Positions 8,699-16,698 of a DNA stretch of 32,337 nucleotides are shown here, in pieces. The stretch spans positions 266,702-299,038 of the forward strand of contig NZ_JAHKQF010000018.1 of the NCBI RefSeq assembly GCF_018860965.1, given 5' to 3'. The notes under the pieces are model-generated. The model ran no database searches, had not been told where the DNA came from, and saw only the letters and a program-made list of their open reading frames with translations. Positions within the stretch are counted from its first letter, which is position 1; each line of letters starts with the position of its first letter. The DNA is from Alteromonas sp. C1M14 (GTDB lineage Bacteria > Pseudomonadota > Gammaproteobacteria > Enterobacterales > Alteromonadaceae). Position numbers and translations under genes: made by a program.

Positions 8699-9918
8699 TT
8701 ACGGCCATTGGCTTTCGCTTGATAGAGTAATTTGTCCGCTTCGCTAATGAGCCCTTCTAGGCTTTTTGTTGTCGAACTAAACAAGCCGATACTGGCCGTC
8801 ACAGACAAGGGCTGATCATTAAATACAATGGGAGTATCGGCCAGACGAGCACAAAATTGCTGTAATAAGGATGAGGCTTGGGTGGTGGTGATATCCGGTA
8901 GGTAAATACAGAATTCTTCTCCGCCAAATCGCGCTAACGGCGTGCCGTCGAACAGCGAGCTAAGTAATGAAGCGACGGTTTTCAGCACCGCATCACCGGC
9001 ATCATGACCGTACGTATCATTAATATGCTTGAAATGGTCTAAATCAATTAATGCCAATGACTGGGGGCGGGGCAGCACGCTATATTGGGTGGTGATGGTA
9101 TAGAAAAAATGCCGTCGATTGGGAAGCCCGGTTAAATAATCGGCATTGGCTAATCGGCGAATATTTTCCACGCTTTCCATTAACTCGATATTTTGCATTA
9201 CCCGTACTAAAAACTCCTCCTGAGCGTAGGGAGATTGCAGCACATCATTGGCACCACTTTTCAAAAAAGACGCCGACAAATCGCTGTGGCGCCCCTCTAG
9301 TAAGCCAATGATGGCGAGATCCTCTTTTGAATAAGCCCGTCTTAATTCGGCGGTGTAATGAATGCCTTGATCAGCATCGAGGGCATAATTAACCAGCATA
9401 AGGCGCACGGATGGGGTCGAGACCAGTTGTGTTTGTGCTTGAGAAAGGGTTTTTGCTTCGTAAACCAGAAAGTTGTGCCGGCGCAGTAGCCCTACCATTT
9501 CAGCGCGCCCAGCCCTTGGTCCACCTGCTACCAAAACGCCGATATGCTTGTTTTTGTCTAAACGGGCCAAAAGGCGGCTTAAATAATCGTAAATTTGGTG
9601 ATTTTCTTTAATCAAATAATCGACAATATTGCGCTGAAGAATGGCGTTACGAGTATCTGTATCGGCATTATCGGCAACAACAATGGTAGGAATGAAGGCC
9701 TTGATCGTAAAGTCGGTTGCTTCTCCATGGGGCGCGTCGGGTAAAGAATAAGCCACTACGGCACACAGATAATCTTCAGGAACCGAAGCGGAGAAGCGAG
9801 CTCTAGCTTCAGTCAGCGAGCCGGCACCTTCAGGAATAAGGCCGGCTTTTCTTACCAGTTTTGACACAATGTGCAGGCTTTGCTGGCTATTTTCAATTAC
9901 CAGAACTTTTCGCTGCAT
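8674..9918 (-). CDS. Diguanylate cyclase with two degenerate receiver domains
   Basis: The architecture is receiver-receiver-GGDEF, cytoplasmic, 414 residues from an ATG at 9918 that follows GAGGTGG. The GGDEF domain (about 255-414) has DYLTGLPNRR, DLDHFKHIND and the catalytic loop GGEEF at 332-336, so cyclic-di-GMP synthesis from two GTP is expected. The residues before the loop (FDGTPLARF) lack an RxxD, so product inhibition through the usual I-site is unlikely. In receiver 1 (about 4-120) the phosphorylatable Asp is replaced by Ala56 (VVAYSLPD). In receiver 2 (about 126-245) it is Asn177 (LVNYALD), the acidic pair is missing (VAGGP) and the conserved Lys is lost (LQSP). Control by phosphorylation is therefore unlikely. 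The gene lies 73 nt after uvrD on the same strand. Confidence 0.93.
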   Translation of the reverse strand: MQRKVLVIENSQQSLHIVSKLVRKAGLIPEGAGSLTEARARFSASVPEDYLCAVVAYSLPDAPHGEATDFTIKAFIPTIVVADNADTDTRNAILQRNIVDYLIKENHQIYDYLSRLLARLDKNKHIGVLVAGGPRAGRAEMVGLLRRHNFLVYEAKTLSQAQTQLVSTPSVRLMLVNYALDADQGIHYTAELRRAYSKEDLAIIGLLEGRHSDLSASFLKSGANDVLQSPYAQEEFLVRVMQNIELMESVENIRRLANADYLTGLPNRRHFFYTITTQYSVLPRPQSLALIDLDHFKHINDTYGHDAGDAVLKTVASLLSSLFDGTPLARFGGEEFCIYLPDITTTQASSLLQQFCARLADTPIVFNDQPLSVTASIGLFSSTTKSLEGLISEADKLLYQAKANGRNQLCAFAE

Positions 9919-9991
9919 GGCCCACCTCAAATAGAATTAATGCGTACGCTATGCCTAGTGGCCACGTGTTTGCTGGTAAATATATCGGCCT

Positions 9992-12166
9992 TTACGGCAT
10001 TGGCTGTAATTTAGCGTAGGCCAGTACCAGCCATTTACTACCAAATTCGTCAAAATTGACCTGCACTCTGGCATGATCGCCGGAGCCTTCGTAATTCAGT
10101 ACCACCCCTTCGCCGAACTTACGGTGGGCTACCCGCTGACCAAGCTGAAAGCCTGTTTGTTCGAAGCTTTCGTGGGATGTAACGCGGCTAAAGCGATTGT
10201 GTACAGGCCGTGATACCGTGGATTTTAGCCTGACTTCCTCGACACAATCGGCAGGAATTTCGCGGATAAAACGGGATGCGGTATGGTATTTGTCCTGCCC
10301 ATAAAGTCGTCGGCTTTCTGCATAGGTAATAAACAGTTTTTCCATTGCCCGGGTCATGCCCACATAACAAAGTCGACGCTCTTCTTCCATACGCCCTGGT
10401 TCTTCGTTAGTCATTTGGCTTGGGAACATGCCTTCTTCCACACCGGCCATAAAGACCACCGGGAATTCTAACCCTTTTGCGGTATGAATTGTCATCATCT
10501 GCACGGCGTCTTGATCGGTGTCAGCTTGGGTTTCTCCCGCTTCTAACGATGCGTGGGCTAAAAAGGCACTTAATTGAGACATCTCTTCGGCCTCTTCGGG
10601 CACCACAAACTGTTTACAGGCGGTAACTAATTCTTCAAGGTTTTCTAATCGTGCCTGGGCTTTTTCACCCTTTTCTGCTTGGTACATGGCATACAAGCCC
10701 GACTGTTTTATGGCCTTGTCTGCTTGTTCTTCTAGCGGTAAATCGGCGGTGGTTTGCTCTAAATCGGTGATTAAGCGAATGAAACTTTGTAACGCATTGG
10801 CCGCACGACCTTTTAAAGTCCCTTCGGCAATGAGAAACTGACTGGCCTGCCATAATGAGCAGTTTTGTTCTCGGGCCGTGGTTCGTATGCCTGCTAGGGT
10901 TTTCTCGCCCATGCCGCGACTGGGGGTATTGACAATGCGTTCGTAGGCGGCATCGTCGTGGGGATGATTAATCATGCGCAGATAGCCCAACGCGTCTTTG
11001 ATTTCTTGTCGTTCAAAGAAGCGTAAGCCACCATAAATGCGGTAGGCTAAACCTTCATGAAGTAACGCTTCCTCTAATACACGAGATTGAGCATTGTTAC
11101 GGTATAAAATCGCGGTATCGGTAAGGGCGTTCCCTTTTTGCATCCAACTTTTTATTTGCGAAACAATAAAGCGGGCTTCATCGAGTTCATTAAAGCCTGC
11201 ATAAACCGATACCGGCTCTCCTTCACTCCCTTCTGTCCACAATTCCTTACCTAGACGTCCGGCATTGTTGTCGATAACACCATTTGCGGCTTTCAATATC
11301 GTGCTGGTTGAACGGTAGTTTTGCTCAAGACGAATGGTCGTGGGCTGAGGAAAGTCTTTTAAAAATTTATGAATGTTATCTACATTGGCGCCGCGCCAGC
11401 CGTAAATAGACTGATCATCGTCACCCACAATCATAATATTGTTTTCACCGGTGCTACATAACATTCGCAGCCATGCATACTGAATATTGTTGGTATCTTG
11501 AAACTCATCAACTAATACCGCGCGAAATCGCTTTTGATAGTGGGCAAGAATGTCGGGGTTTTTGGCCCATAATTCATGGGCACGAAGCAATAATTCTGCA
11601 AAATCCACCAAGCCAGAACGATCACAAGACTCTTGATATGCCGCATAAATATCGCGCATTTTTTGCTGGGTATGATCGTTGTGGGTATCGATATGTTGGG
11701 GGCGAAGCCCTTCGTCCTTGTTTCCGTTGATGTACCACTGTACCTGACGAGGAGGCCAGTGTTTTTCATCAAGATTCATGGCTTTGAGAATACGCTTTAT
11801 CAATCGGTACTGGTCGTCAGAATCAAGAATTTGAAAATTTTCAGGCAGGCCTGCTTCGGCGTGATGGGTGCGAAGTAGGCGGTGGGCCAGGCCATGAAAC
11901 GTGCCCATCCACATGGTATGTAAGCTACGCTTCATAACATGCTCTAATCGCCCGCGCATTTCTTTAGCGGCTTTATTGGTGAAGGTAACCGCCAGGATGG
12001 AAAAGGGGGCGATATTTTCCACTTCCATTAACCAAGCAATACGATGGACCAGCACCCGGGTTTTTCCGCTACCTGCACCTGCGAGCACCAATGTGTTTGA
12101 CAGCGGCGACGCCACCGCTTCGCGCTGTTTTTCGTTAAGGTCGTCAAGCAGTACAGATACATCCAT
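9992..12166 (-). CDS. uvrD: DNA helicase II UvrD
   Basis: UvrD is a superfamily 1A 3'-5' helicase that removes UvrC and the incised oligonucleotide in nucleotide excision repair and unwinds nicked DNA in mismatch repair. The ATG at 12166 gives MDVS at the N-terminus exactly as in E. coli UvrD and 724 residues (E. coli 720); GTG and ATG codons 9-12 nt upstream are in frame but less likely. Walker A is AGAGSGKT (29-36), with VTFTNKAAKEM, the DEFQDTN Walker B, GDDDQSIYGWRGA, the QNYRS motif and the C-terminal VMTIHTAKGLEF-type motif (here MMTIHTAKGLEF). The C-terminal Tudor-like tail (GQRVAHRKFGEGVV) that contacts RNA polymerase is present. A LexA box lies 54 nt upstream. It is separated from yigB, its usual neighbour. 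Confidence 0.97.
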   Translation of the reverse strand: MDVSVLLDDLNEKQREAVASPLSNTLVLAGAGSGKTRVLVHRIAWLMEVENIAPFSILAVTFTNKAAKEMRGRLEHVMKRSLHTMWMGTFHGLAHRLLRTHHAEAGLPENFQILDSDDQYRLIKRILKAMNLDEKHWPPRQVQWYINGNKDEGLRPQHIDTHNDHTQQKMRDIYAAYQESCDRSGLVDFAELLLRAHELWAKNPDILAHYQKRFRAVLVDEFQDTNNIQYAWLRMLCSTGENNIMIVGDDDQSIYGWRGANVDNIHKFLKDFPQPTTIRLEQNYRSTSTILKAANGVIDNNAGRLGKELWTEGSEGEPVSVYAGFNELDEARFIVSQIKSWMQKGNALTDTAILYRNNAQSRVLEEALLHEGLAYRIYGGLRFFERQEIKDALGYLRMINHPHDDAAYERIVNTPSRGMGEKTLAGIRTTAREQNCSLWQASQFLIAEGTLKGRAANALQSFIRLITDLEQTTADLPLEEQADKAIKQSGLYAMYQAEKGEKAQARLENLEELVTACKQFVVPEEAEEMSQLSAFLAHASLEAGETQADTDQDAVQMMTIHTAKGLEFPVVFMAGVEEGMFPSQMTNEEPGRMEEERRLCYVGMTRAMEKLFITYAESRRLYGQDKYHTASRFIREIPADCVEEVRLKSTVSRPVHNRFSRVTSHESFEQTGFQLGQRVAHRKFGEGVVLNYEGSGDHARVQVNFDEFGSKWLVLAYAKLQPMP

Positions 12167-12219
12167 TAGGGTCATCACCGGTTAATTAATTTAAAGCGGC
12201 ACAATTATGCCAGAGCAGA

Positions 12220-12235
12220 CTGTGAATTTATACAG
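12220..12235. promoter_or_regulatory. LexA (SOS) box upstream of uvrD
   Basis: CTGTGAATTTATACAG fits the gammaproteobacterial LexA operator CTGT-N8-ACAG perfectly and has an AT-rich centre. It lies 54 nt before the uvrD ATG, as expected for an SOS-induced uvrD. It is also 127 nt before the start of the divergent LuxR-type gene, so it could affect both. Confidence 0.8.
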
Positions 12236-12361
12236 TGAGAACTGATAACGGCGTTGGTGATGGTTTTGACTAAAGTCTAACTGTTTAATTTTTACCCTCT
12301 TGCTACTGTGTGTCGCCTACCAGCCCTAGCAAATTCACTCCCACATTAAGAAGGTTATCTT

Positions 12362-13498
12362 ATGGAGGTAGAACGCGGCGTAAAAGAGCACCGGTTTAAC
12401 CTTGATGCTTTTATTTTAGAAATTTATGACGCTTCGTTAAGTCGAAAGTGGGCACGGGTATTGGAGCAGTGTATGTCGCTTTTCGCGGCAAACACGGCTT
12501 TTTTACTTCTATACGATGCCGTGAACCAACAGTTTATCTCGCTAAAGCGTAAATCAACCACGGTATTACCCGAGTCGGCATTGCAGTATTACCGAGAACA
12601 ATTTCATCGTGACCCTCTCTATATCAAAAGTCAGTATATGGAAGAAGGGAGTATACTTAACACGTATGATGGCGCTTATCTGAACTTAGCTGAACATCCC
12701 GAATACGGCGAACGTGTGCTGTCCCCGTTAAACGCTGAAAAAACCAAAGTTGCTTTGGTGTTAAAAGATGGCCAGTATGAGGCATTTTTCGGTGTATGCC
12801 GAAGTAACAATGGGCCGGACTTTACGTCTTTAGATGACGTGTATTTTAATAAAATTGTGCCCCATCTTGTGCGTGCTTCTCGGTACTTTCGTGATCAAGA
12901 AAGCTACAAGCTAAATCGTTGTATTGCCCAAGGGGTATACGACAATCAGCCTGCTCCCTTTTTAGTGTGTAATCGGCAGTTAAAAATTCTTGCTTCTAAT
13001 GTTTCTGCACAACGTTACCTGCGCGCTAGCGATTACTGCCATAATAGTAATGGTCACCTGTCTGTGTCTCCGGCCCGGTATTTATATCAATTGTGGTCAG
13101 CCATGGACAATTGCAAATTAGAAAACCCCGGTTATAAGGAAAAAGAGCGAACCTTGATCATTGATGAAGGGGGCGTCACCATGACGGTATTGAAAGTGGC
13201 GTTTTTAAATACTGTGCCACATCCTCATGGCACGGAAGTTTGCTTCATTATTTCGTTTGCAGTGAAAAACCAACCTGATTGGAAGGCCCTGTCTGTGACG
13301 TTTTCGCTGACAAAGCGGGAACAGTTGATCGCCAAATTATTATATAAAGAAGTCACTTACCAAGATATTGCCACAACATTGGATATCGACGACGATACCG
13401 TCACGGTATTAGTGCGCAGTCTTTATGTAAAAATTGGCGCGCTTCATCGGCGTGACTTTCTGGAGTTAATGGCCGACTTTCCTATTCAATCTTATTAA
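12362..13498 (+). CDS. LuxR-type transcriptional regulator with N-terminal sensor region
   Basis: This is a 378-residue cytoplasmic protein. The last 65 residues (about 314-372) form a LuxR/GerE-type helix-turn-helix: LTKREQLIAKLL, then YQDIATTLDIDDDTVTVLVRSLYVKIG, and a final RRDFLELM. The usual 'G.SNKEIA' turn is here EVTYQDIA and the recognition helix is unusually acidic (DIDDDT). The N-terminal 300 residues have no family I can name with certainty. Residues 20-175 look like a GAF-type alpha/beta domain, and 195-300 (PAPFLVCNRQLKILASN) look PAS-like. No acyl-homoserine-lactone pocket motif and no receiver domain is evident. AAGAAGG precedes the ATG. It is an orphan with no cognate synthase or kinase nearby; target genes are unknown. 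Confidence 0.85.
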   Translation: MEVERGVKEHRFNLDAFILEIYDASLSRKWARVLEQCMSLFAANTAFLLLYDAVNQQFISLKRKSTTVLPESALQYYREQFHRDPLYIKSQYMEEGSILNTYDGAYLNLAEHPEYGERVLSPLNAEKTKVALVLKDGQYEAFFGVCRSNNGPDFTSLDDVYFNKIVPHLVRASRYFRDQESYKLNRCIAQGVYDNQPAPFLVCNRQLKILASNVSAQRYLRASDYCHNSNGHLSVSPARYLYQLWSAMDNCKLENPGYKEKERTLIIDEGGVTMTVLKVAFLNTVPHPHGTEVCFIISFAVKNQPDWKALSVTFSLTKREQLIAKLLYKEVTYQDIATTLDIDDDTVTVLVRSLYVKIGALHRRDFLELMADFPIQSY

Positions 13499-13527
13499 AT
13501 TAGTGTCAATTAGCAGTGCACTGTTCC

Positions 13528-13564
13528 CGTTTATCTGCGTACAAACCAGCAATACGCATAAACG
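13528..13564 (+). promoter_or_regulatory. Hairpin abutting the yihY ribosome binding site
   Basis: CGTTTA (13528-13533) pairs with TAAACG (13559-13564) and TGCGTA (13536-13541) with TACGCA (13553-13558), giving a 12-bp stem with a 2-nt bulge and an 11-nt loop. Its last G is the first base of the GGAG (13564-13567) serving the YihY start, so it could modulate translation. It could also help end the upstream LuxR transcript. Confidence 0.4.
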
Positions 13565-13573
13565 GAGTTAAGT

Positions 13574-14524
13574 ATGCCAGTATCACAGGCAAAATCGAAA
13601 AGCGGTATCAGTGACTTTCCAGCGGGCGCTTGGTGGCAAATTGTCAAACGCACCTACACTAAGCAAGTCGATCATAATTTGTCGCTGATTTCCGCAGGGG
13701 TGGCGTTTTATTTTCTATTGGCCATCTTTCCGCTATTGGCTGGCATCATCTCGCTTTATGGTTTGCTGGTTTCGCCGGAACAGCTGCAAAGTCACATGGG
13801 TTACTTGGTAGATGCTGTACCTACCGGTAGTGGCTATATTCTAGAGGAACAACTGACGCGACTAACGGAAAACTCAAACCGCGCATTAAGCTGGGGGTTT
13901 GGACTAAGCCTGTTGTTAACGTTATGGAGCAGTAGCAAAGGCGCCAATGCGCTCATCACCGCTTGTAATATTGCCTACAACGAAGAGCATGGCAGGAACT
14001 TTTTAAAAGGCATTTTGGCACGCCTTGTTCTTACCATTAGTATTATCTTATTGGTTATCAGCGCCTTGCTGTGTATCTCTGTATTGCCAGAGTGGATAAG
14101 CTGGGTGGCAGGCCCGCTTCTAAACGAAAGTAACGCCATGTGGATAACCTGGCCTGTACTCATGTTGCTCTTTAATGTGGGGTTGGCGGGATTGTATCGG
14201 TATGGACCCCATCGTCGCCAAGCGAAATGGCGTTGGGTAACGGTGGGCTCAGCGTTTGCCACCATTATGTGGCTAATTGCCTCGTATGCTTTTTCCTTTT
14301 ATTTAAATGAGTTTGCCAGTTACAACAAAACCTATGGTTCGGTGGGCGGCATAGTGATCCTACTGATGTGGTTCTTCTTGAGTGCTTATATTATTTTACT
14401 TGGTGCTGAGTTGAATTCCGCCACGGAATATCAAACCGATATGGACAGTACCGCAGGTAAAGATAAACCTAAAGGTGAGCGTGGGGCATATGTGGCCGAT
14501 CACTCACCGTCAGACTCATCCTAG
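13574..14524 (+). CDS. YihY/BrkB family inner-membrane protein
   Basis: This 316-residue protein of the YihY/virulence factor BrkB family has about six membrane segments. The hallmark N-terminal amphipathic stretch and SLISAGVAFYFLLAIFPLLAG are followed by WSSSKGANALI, GLYRYGPHR and YNKTYGSVGGIVILLMWFFLSAYIILLGAELN, all characteristic of the family. The C-terminal 35 residues are hydrophilic and cytoplasmic. Members were once called RNase BN in error; their real activity is unresolved, so I give no symbol. CGGAG precedes the ATG with good spacing. It follows the LuxR-type gene by 75 nt and ends at a strong bidirectional terminator. Confidence 0.9.
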   Translation: MPVSQAKSKSGISDFPAGAWWQIVKRTYTKQVDHNLSLISAGVAFYFLLAIFPLLAGIISLYGLLVSPEQLQSHMGYLVDAVPTGSGYILEEQLTRLTENSNRALSWGFGLSLLLTLWSSSKGANALITACNIAYNEEHGRNFLKGILARLVLTISIILLVISALLCISVLPEWISWVAGPLLNESNAMWITWPVLMLLFNVGLAGLYRYGPHRRQAKWRWVTVGSAFATIMWLIASYAFSFYLNEFASYNKTYGSVGGIVILLMWFFLSAYIILLGAELNSATEYQTDMDSTAGKDKPKGERGAYVADHSPSDSS

Positions 14525-14567
14525 GGGATAATGCAAAAGCGGCTGTGGGGGATGAAAAAAAGACCAA

Positions 14568-14594
14568 AAAAAAGGCCGGATACCGGCCTTTTTT
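14568..14594. terminator. Bidirectional rho-independent terminator
   Basis: The perfect stem GGCCGG/CCGGCC (14574-14579 with 14583-14588, 3-nt loop) is flanked by A6 on the left and T6 on the right. It serves yihY on the plus strand and csbD on the minus strand. Confidence 0.9.
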
Positions 14595-14623
14595 GAAATC
14601 GCTATTAATAAATAGGGCGTTGT

Positions 14624-14815
14624 CTAATTGAAGTGATTATCCACTTCTTTTTCTGCTTCTTCTCGGCTTTTGCCGTAAGCTTGCTGAATCTTACCGACTA
14701 ACTCTTCACGACGGCCATCAATTTTATCGATGTCGTCATCGGTAAGTTTGCCCCATTGTTGCTGTACCTTACCTTTCATTTCTTTCCAATTACCTTCGAT
14801 ACGATCATTATTCAT
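14624..14815 (-). CDS. CsbD family stress protein
   Basis: This 63-residue, highly charged protein has the CsbD family pattern: MNNDRIEGNWKEMKGKVQQ, then WGKLTDDD and a repeat of the motif, GKIQQAYGKSREEAEKEV. CsbD-like proteins (E. coli YjbJ) are abundant, general-stress-induced small proteins of unknown biochemical action. A near-perfect AAAGGAGGA ribosome binding site lies 5 nt before the ATG, implying high expression. The promoter must lie in the 14816-15121 gap, where I cannot pick a convincing -35/-10 for it. It ends at the shared bidirectional terminator. Confidence 0.93.
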   Translation of the reverse strand: MNNDRIEGNWKEMKGKVQQQWGKLTDDDIDKIDGRREELVGKIQQAYGKSREEAEKEVDNHFN

Positions 14816-15121
14816 AATGTCCTCCTTTGGTTTTCGTTACTTAACTAAGCTGCAACGGCCGTTCCATCTTCTTTTCTTATTTCTATCCTTTTGATAAAAG
14901 TCGTTTTTTTGGATATTTGCCAAGCGTATACTTATTTAAGCTGACACCAATGATGTAATGCTTTCATGATGAGTGTGAAAGATTTAGTCTGTGGGCTCGG
15001 TCATTCTGTACTACCTTAGATCGTTTCTGTGTAACGTTTGATAGCGTAAAGCTTGAAATTTTGCACACAATCATTATCTTCATGCCACTACCTTTCTTGG
15101 TTATACACAGGACACCCTCAT
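14816..15121. other. Intergenic region between csbD and cysE
   Basis: This 306-bp divergent gap is AT-rich near csbD (T-runs at 14903-14910). A TATACT at 14927-14932 could be a -10 for cysE but has no convincing -35. I see no operator, repeat or small gene. Confidence 0.5.
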
Positions 15122-15940
15122 ATGCATGCACTTTCGGCAAGCACCCATTTCTGGTCAACGCTTAAACAAGAAGCTCAGCAAATTGCTAACAACGAACCGC
15201 TTCTTGCTAGTTACATTCATGCATGCATATTGACTCACCATAATTTTGAATCGTCGCTTAGTTTTATTTTGTCCAATAAATTGGCTGACGAGGTGATGCC
15301 GGCGATTGCCATTCGGGAAGTTTTTGATGAAGCATATCTTCTTGATCCGAATGTGACGGATGCCGCAATTACCGATATTCAAGCGGTGTTTGAGCGCGAC
15401 GCAGCCGTCAAAGATTACTTAACGCCACTGCTTTATTTTAAAGGCTTTCATGCTGTTCAGGCCCACCGTATGGCACATTATTTATGGCAGCATGGCCGTC
15501 ATCAGTTAGCGCTGTTTTTGCAAAGCCGAAATTCTGAAACCTTTGGTGTTGATATTCACCCCGCAGCTAAAATAGGCAAGGGGGTGATGTTCGATCACGC
15601 CACGGGTATCGTGGTAGGTGAAACCGCAGTGGTAGAAGACAACGTGTCTATTTTACAAAGTGTCACCTTAGGTGGCACAGGGAATGAGTCTGGCGATCGC
15701 CATCCAAAAATCCGTCAAGGCGTGTTAGTTGGCGCCGGGGCGAAAATTCTCGGCAATATTGAAATAGGCGAAGGGTCTAAGGTTGGGGCAGGTAGTGTGG
15801 TGCTAGACAATGTGCCGTCTCACGTTACGGTGGTGGGAGTACCTGCCAAAGTGGTAGGCCGTCCTTGTTGTCAACGGCCTTGTGAGTCTATGCGACAAAA
15901 TGTTCTAGAAGATAGTTCTGCGGTAGAATCCAACGGCTAG
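15122..15940 (+). CDS. cysE: Serine O-acetyltransferase
   Basis: CysE transfers acetyl from acetyl-CoA to L-serine to make O-acetylserine, the carbon acceptor for sulfide in cysteine synthesis. The ATG at 15122 (MHALSASTHFW) gives 272 residues, matching E. coli (273); the frame extends upstream to 15053 but with a non-homologous run. Residues 1-140 form the helical N-terminal domain. From about 145 the left-handed beta-helix of hexapeptide repeats begins (VDIHPAAKIGKGVMFDHATGIVVGET), with the Asp and His of the active site visible in MFDHATG and GDRHPKIRQG. The C-terminal tail ends ...VESNG rather than the E. coli tail, so details of cysteine feedback could differ. It is a single gene, convergent with yigB. 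Confidence 0.95.
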   Translation: MHALSASTHFWSTLKQEAQQIANNEPLLASYIHACILTHHNFESSLSFILSNKLADEVMPAIAIREVFDEAYLLDPNVTDAAITDIQAVFERDAAVKDYLTPLLYFKGFHAVQAHRMAHYLWQHGRHQLALFLQSRNSETFGVDIHPAAKIGKGVMFDHATGIVVGETAVVEDNVSILQSVTLGGTGNESGDRHPKIRQGVLVGAGAKILGNIEIGEGSKVGAGSVVLDNVPSHVTVVGVPAKVVGRPCCQRPCESMRQNVLEDSSAVESNG

Positions 15941-15969
15941 TACCGTGCTACCGGTATCCTGTTGTTAGT

Positions 15970-16689
15970 CTAATCGACCAGTAATATCAGGTTTTCTAAT
16001 TGGGTGAGTGCCACATGGGGGAGTACGGTTACGGGCTCTTTGCGCAAATCCATGGGCCGGTTGGCAGCAAACCAAGCGGCTTGAAAGCCGGCGTCTATGG
16101 CCCCTTTCACATCTTTTTCTAAATTATCACCGACGTGTAAAATCTGTTCTGGCTTGATGTTAAGCAAGGCTGCTGTTTCATCGAACATATGCCTTGCAGG
16201 TTTGGCGGGGCGAGTCACACTGGCATGAAAAATCATTTTAAAATGCGGCGCAAGACCCGTTGTGTGAGGGTCTACGTTACCGTTAGTAATTGCCACTAGG
16301 GGCACCTTTTGCGCGAGAGCTTGCATAACGCTATGCACCGAGTCAGACAGGGTAAATGCACTTCTGGCATGGTAAAAACAGTCAAAACAGGCTTTTGCCG
16401 CCTCGCTAAGCGCGGGTTCATCACTGACATCTTGGGCTAAGGCTTGTTGCAGAGTTCGCATTCTTAACTGGCCCATATCTGACGCTAGCGCCGGTTCAGT
16501 TTGTATTAGCTTATGTTTGATGGCCAACCATTGTTGCTGACTCATCGCCGACGCTAAGGGGTAATGCTCGGCAATATAGCTTGTCAACTGTTGTTCTGCA
16601 TTTTGTATTACAGGCTCGTTATTGTATAAGGTGTCGTCAAGATCAAAAGTCATGGCCTTAATGGGTGACAACGAACGGTAGAAGCGCAT
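15970..16689 (-). CDS. yigB: HAD-family phosphatase, YigB-like
   Basis: This 239-residue haloacid dehalogenase-superfamily hydrolase carries motif I FDLDDT (nucleophile Asp16, acid Asp18), motif II ITNGN, motif III Lys in RPAKPARHMF and motif IV HVGDNLEKDVKGA. The cap lies between motifs I and II. E. coli YigB dephosphorylates 5-amino-6-(5-phosphoribitylamino)uracil in flavin synthesis and also FMN. Identity with YigB is supported by position, immediately after xerC in the dapF-DUF484-xerC-yigB order. AGAGG precedes the ATG and the gap from the xerC stop is 9 nt. In E. coli uvrD follows directly; here cysE converges instead. Confidence 0.9.
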   Translation of the reverse strand: MRFYRSLSPIKAMTFDLDDTLYNNEPVIQNAEQQLTSYIAEHYPLASAMSQQQWLAIKHKLIQTEPALASDMGQLRMRTLQQALAQDVSDEPALSEAAKACFDCFYHARSAFTLSDSVHSVMQALAQKVPLVAITNGNVDPHTTGLAPHFKMIFHASVTRPAKPARHMFDETAALLNIKPEQILHVGDNLEKDVKGAIDAGFQAAWFAANRPMDLRKEPVTVLPHVALTQLENLILLVD

Positions 16690-16698
16690 GAATCCTCT

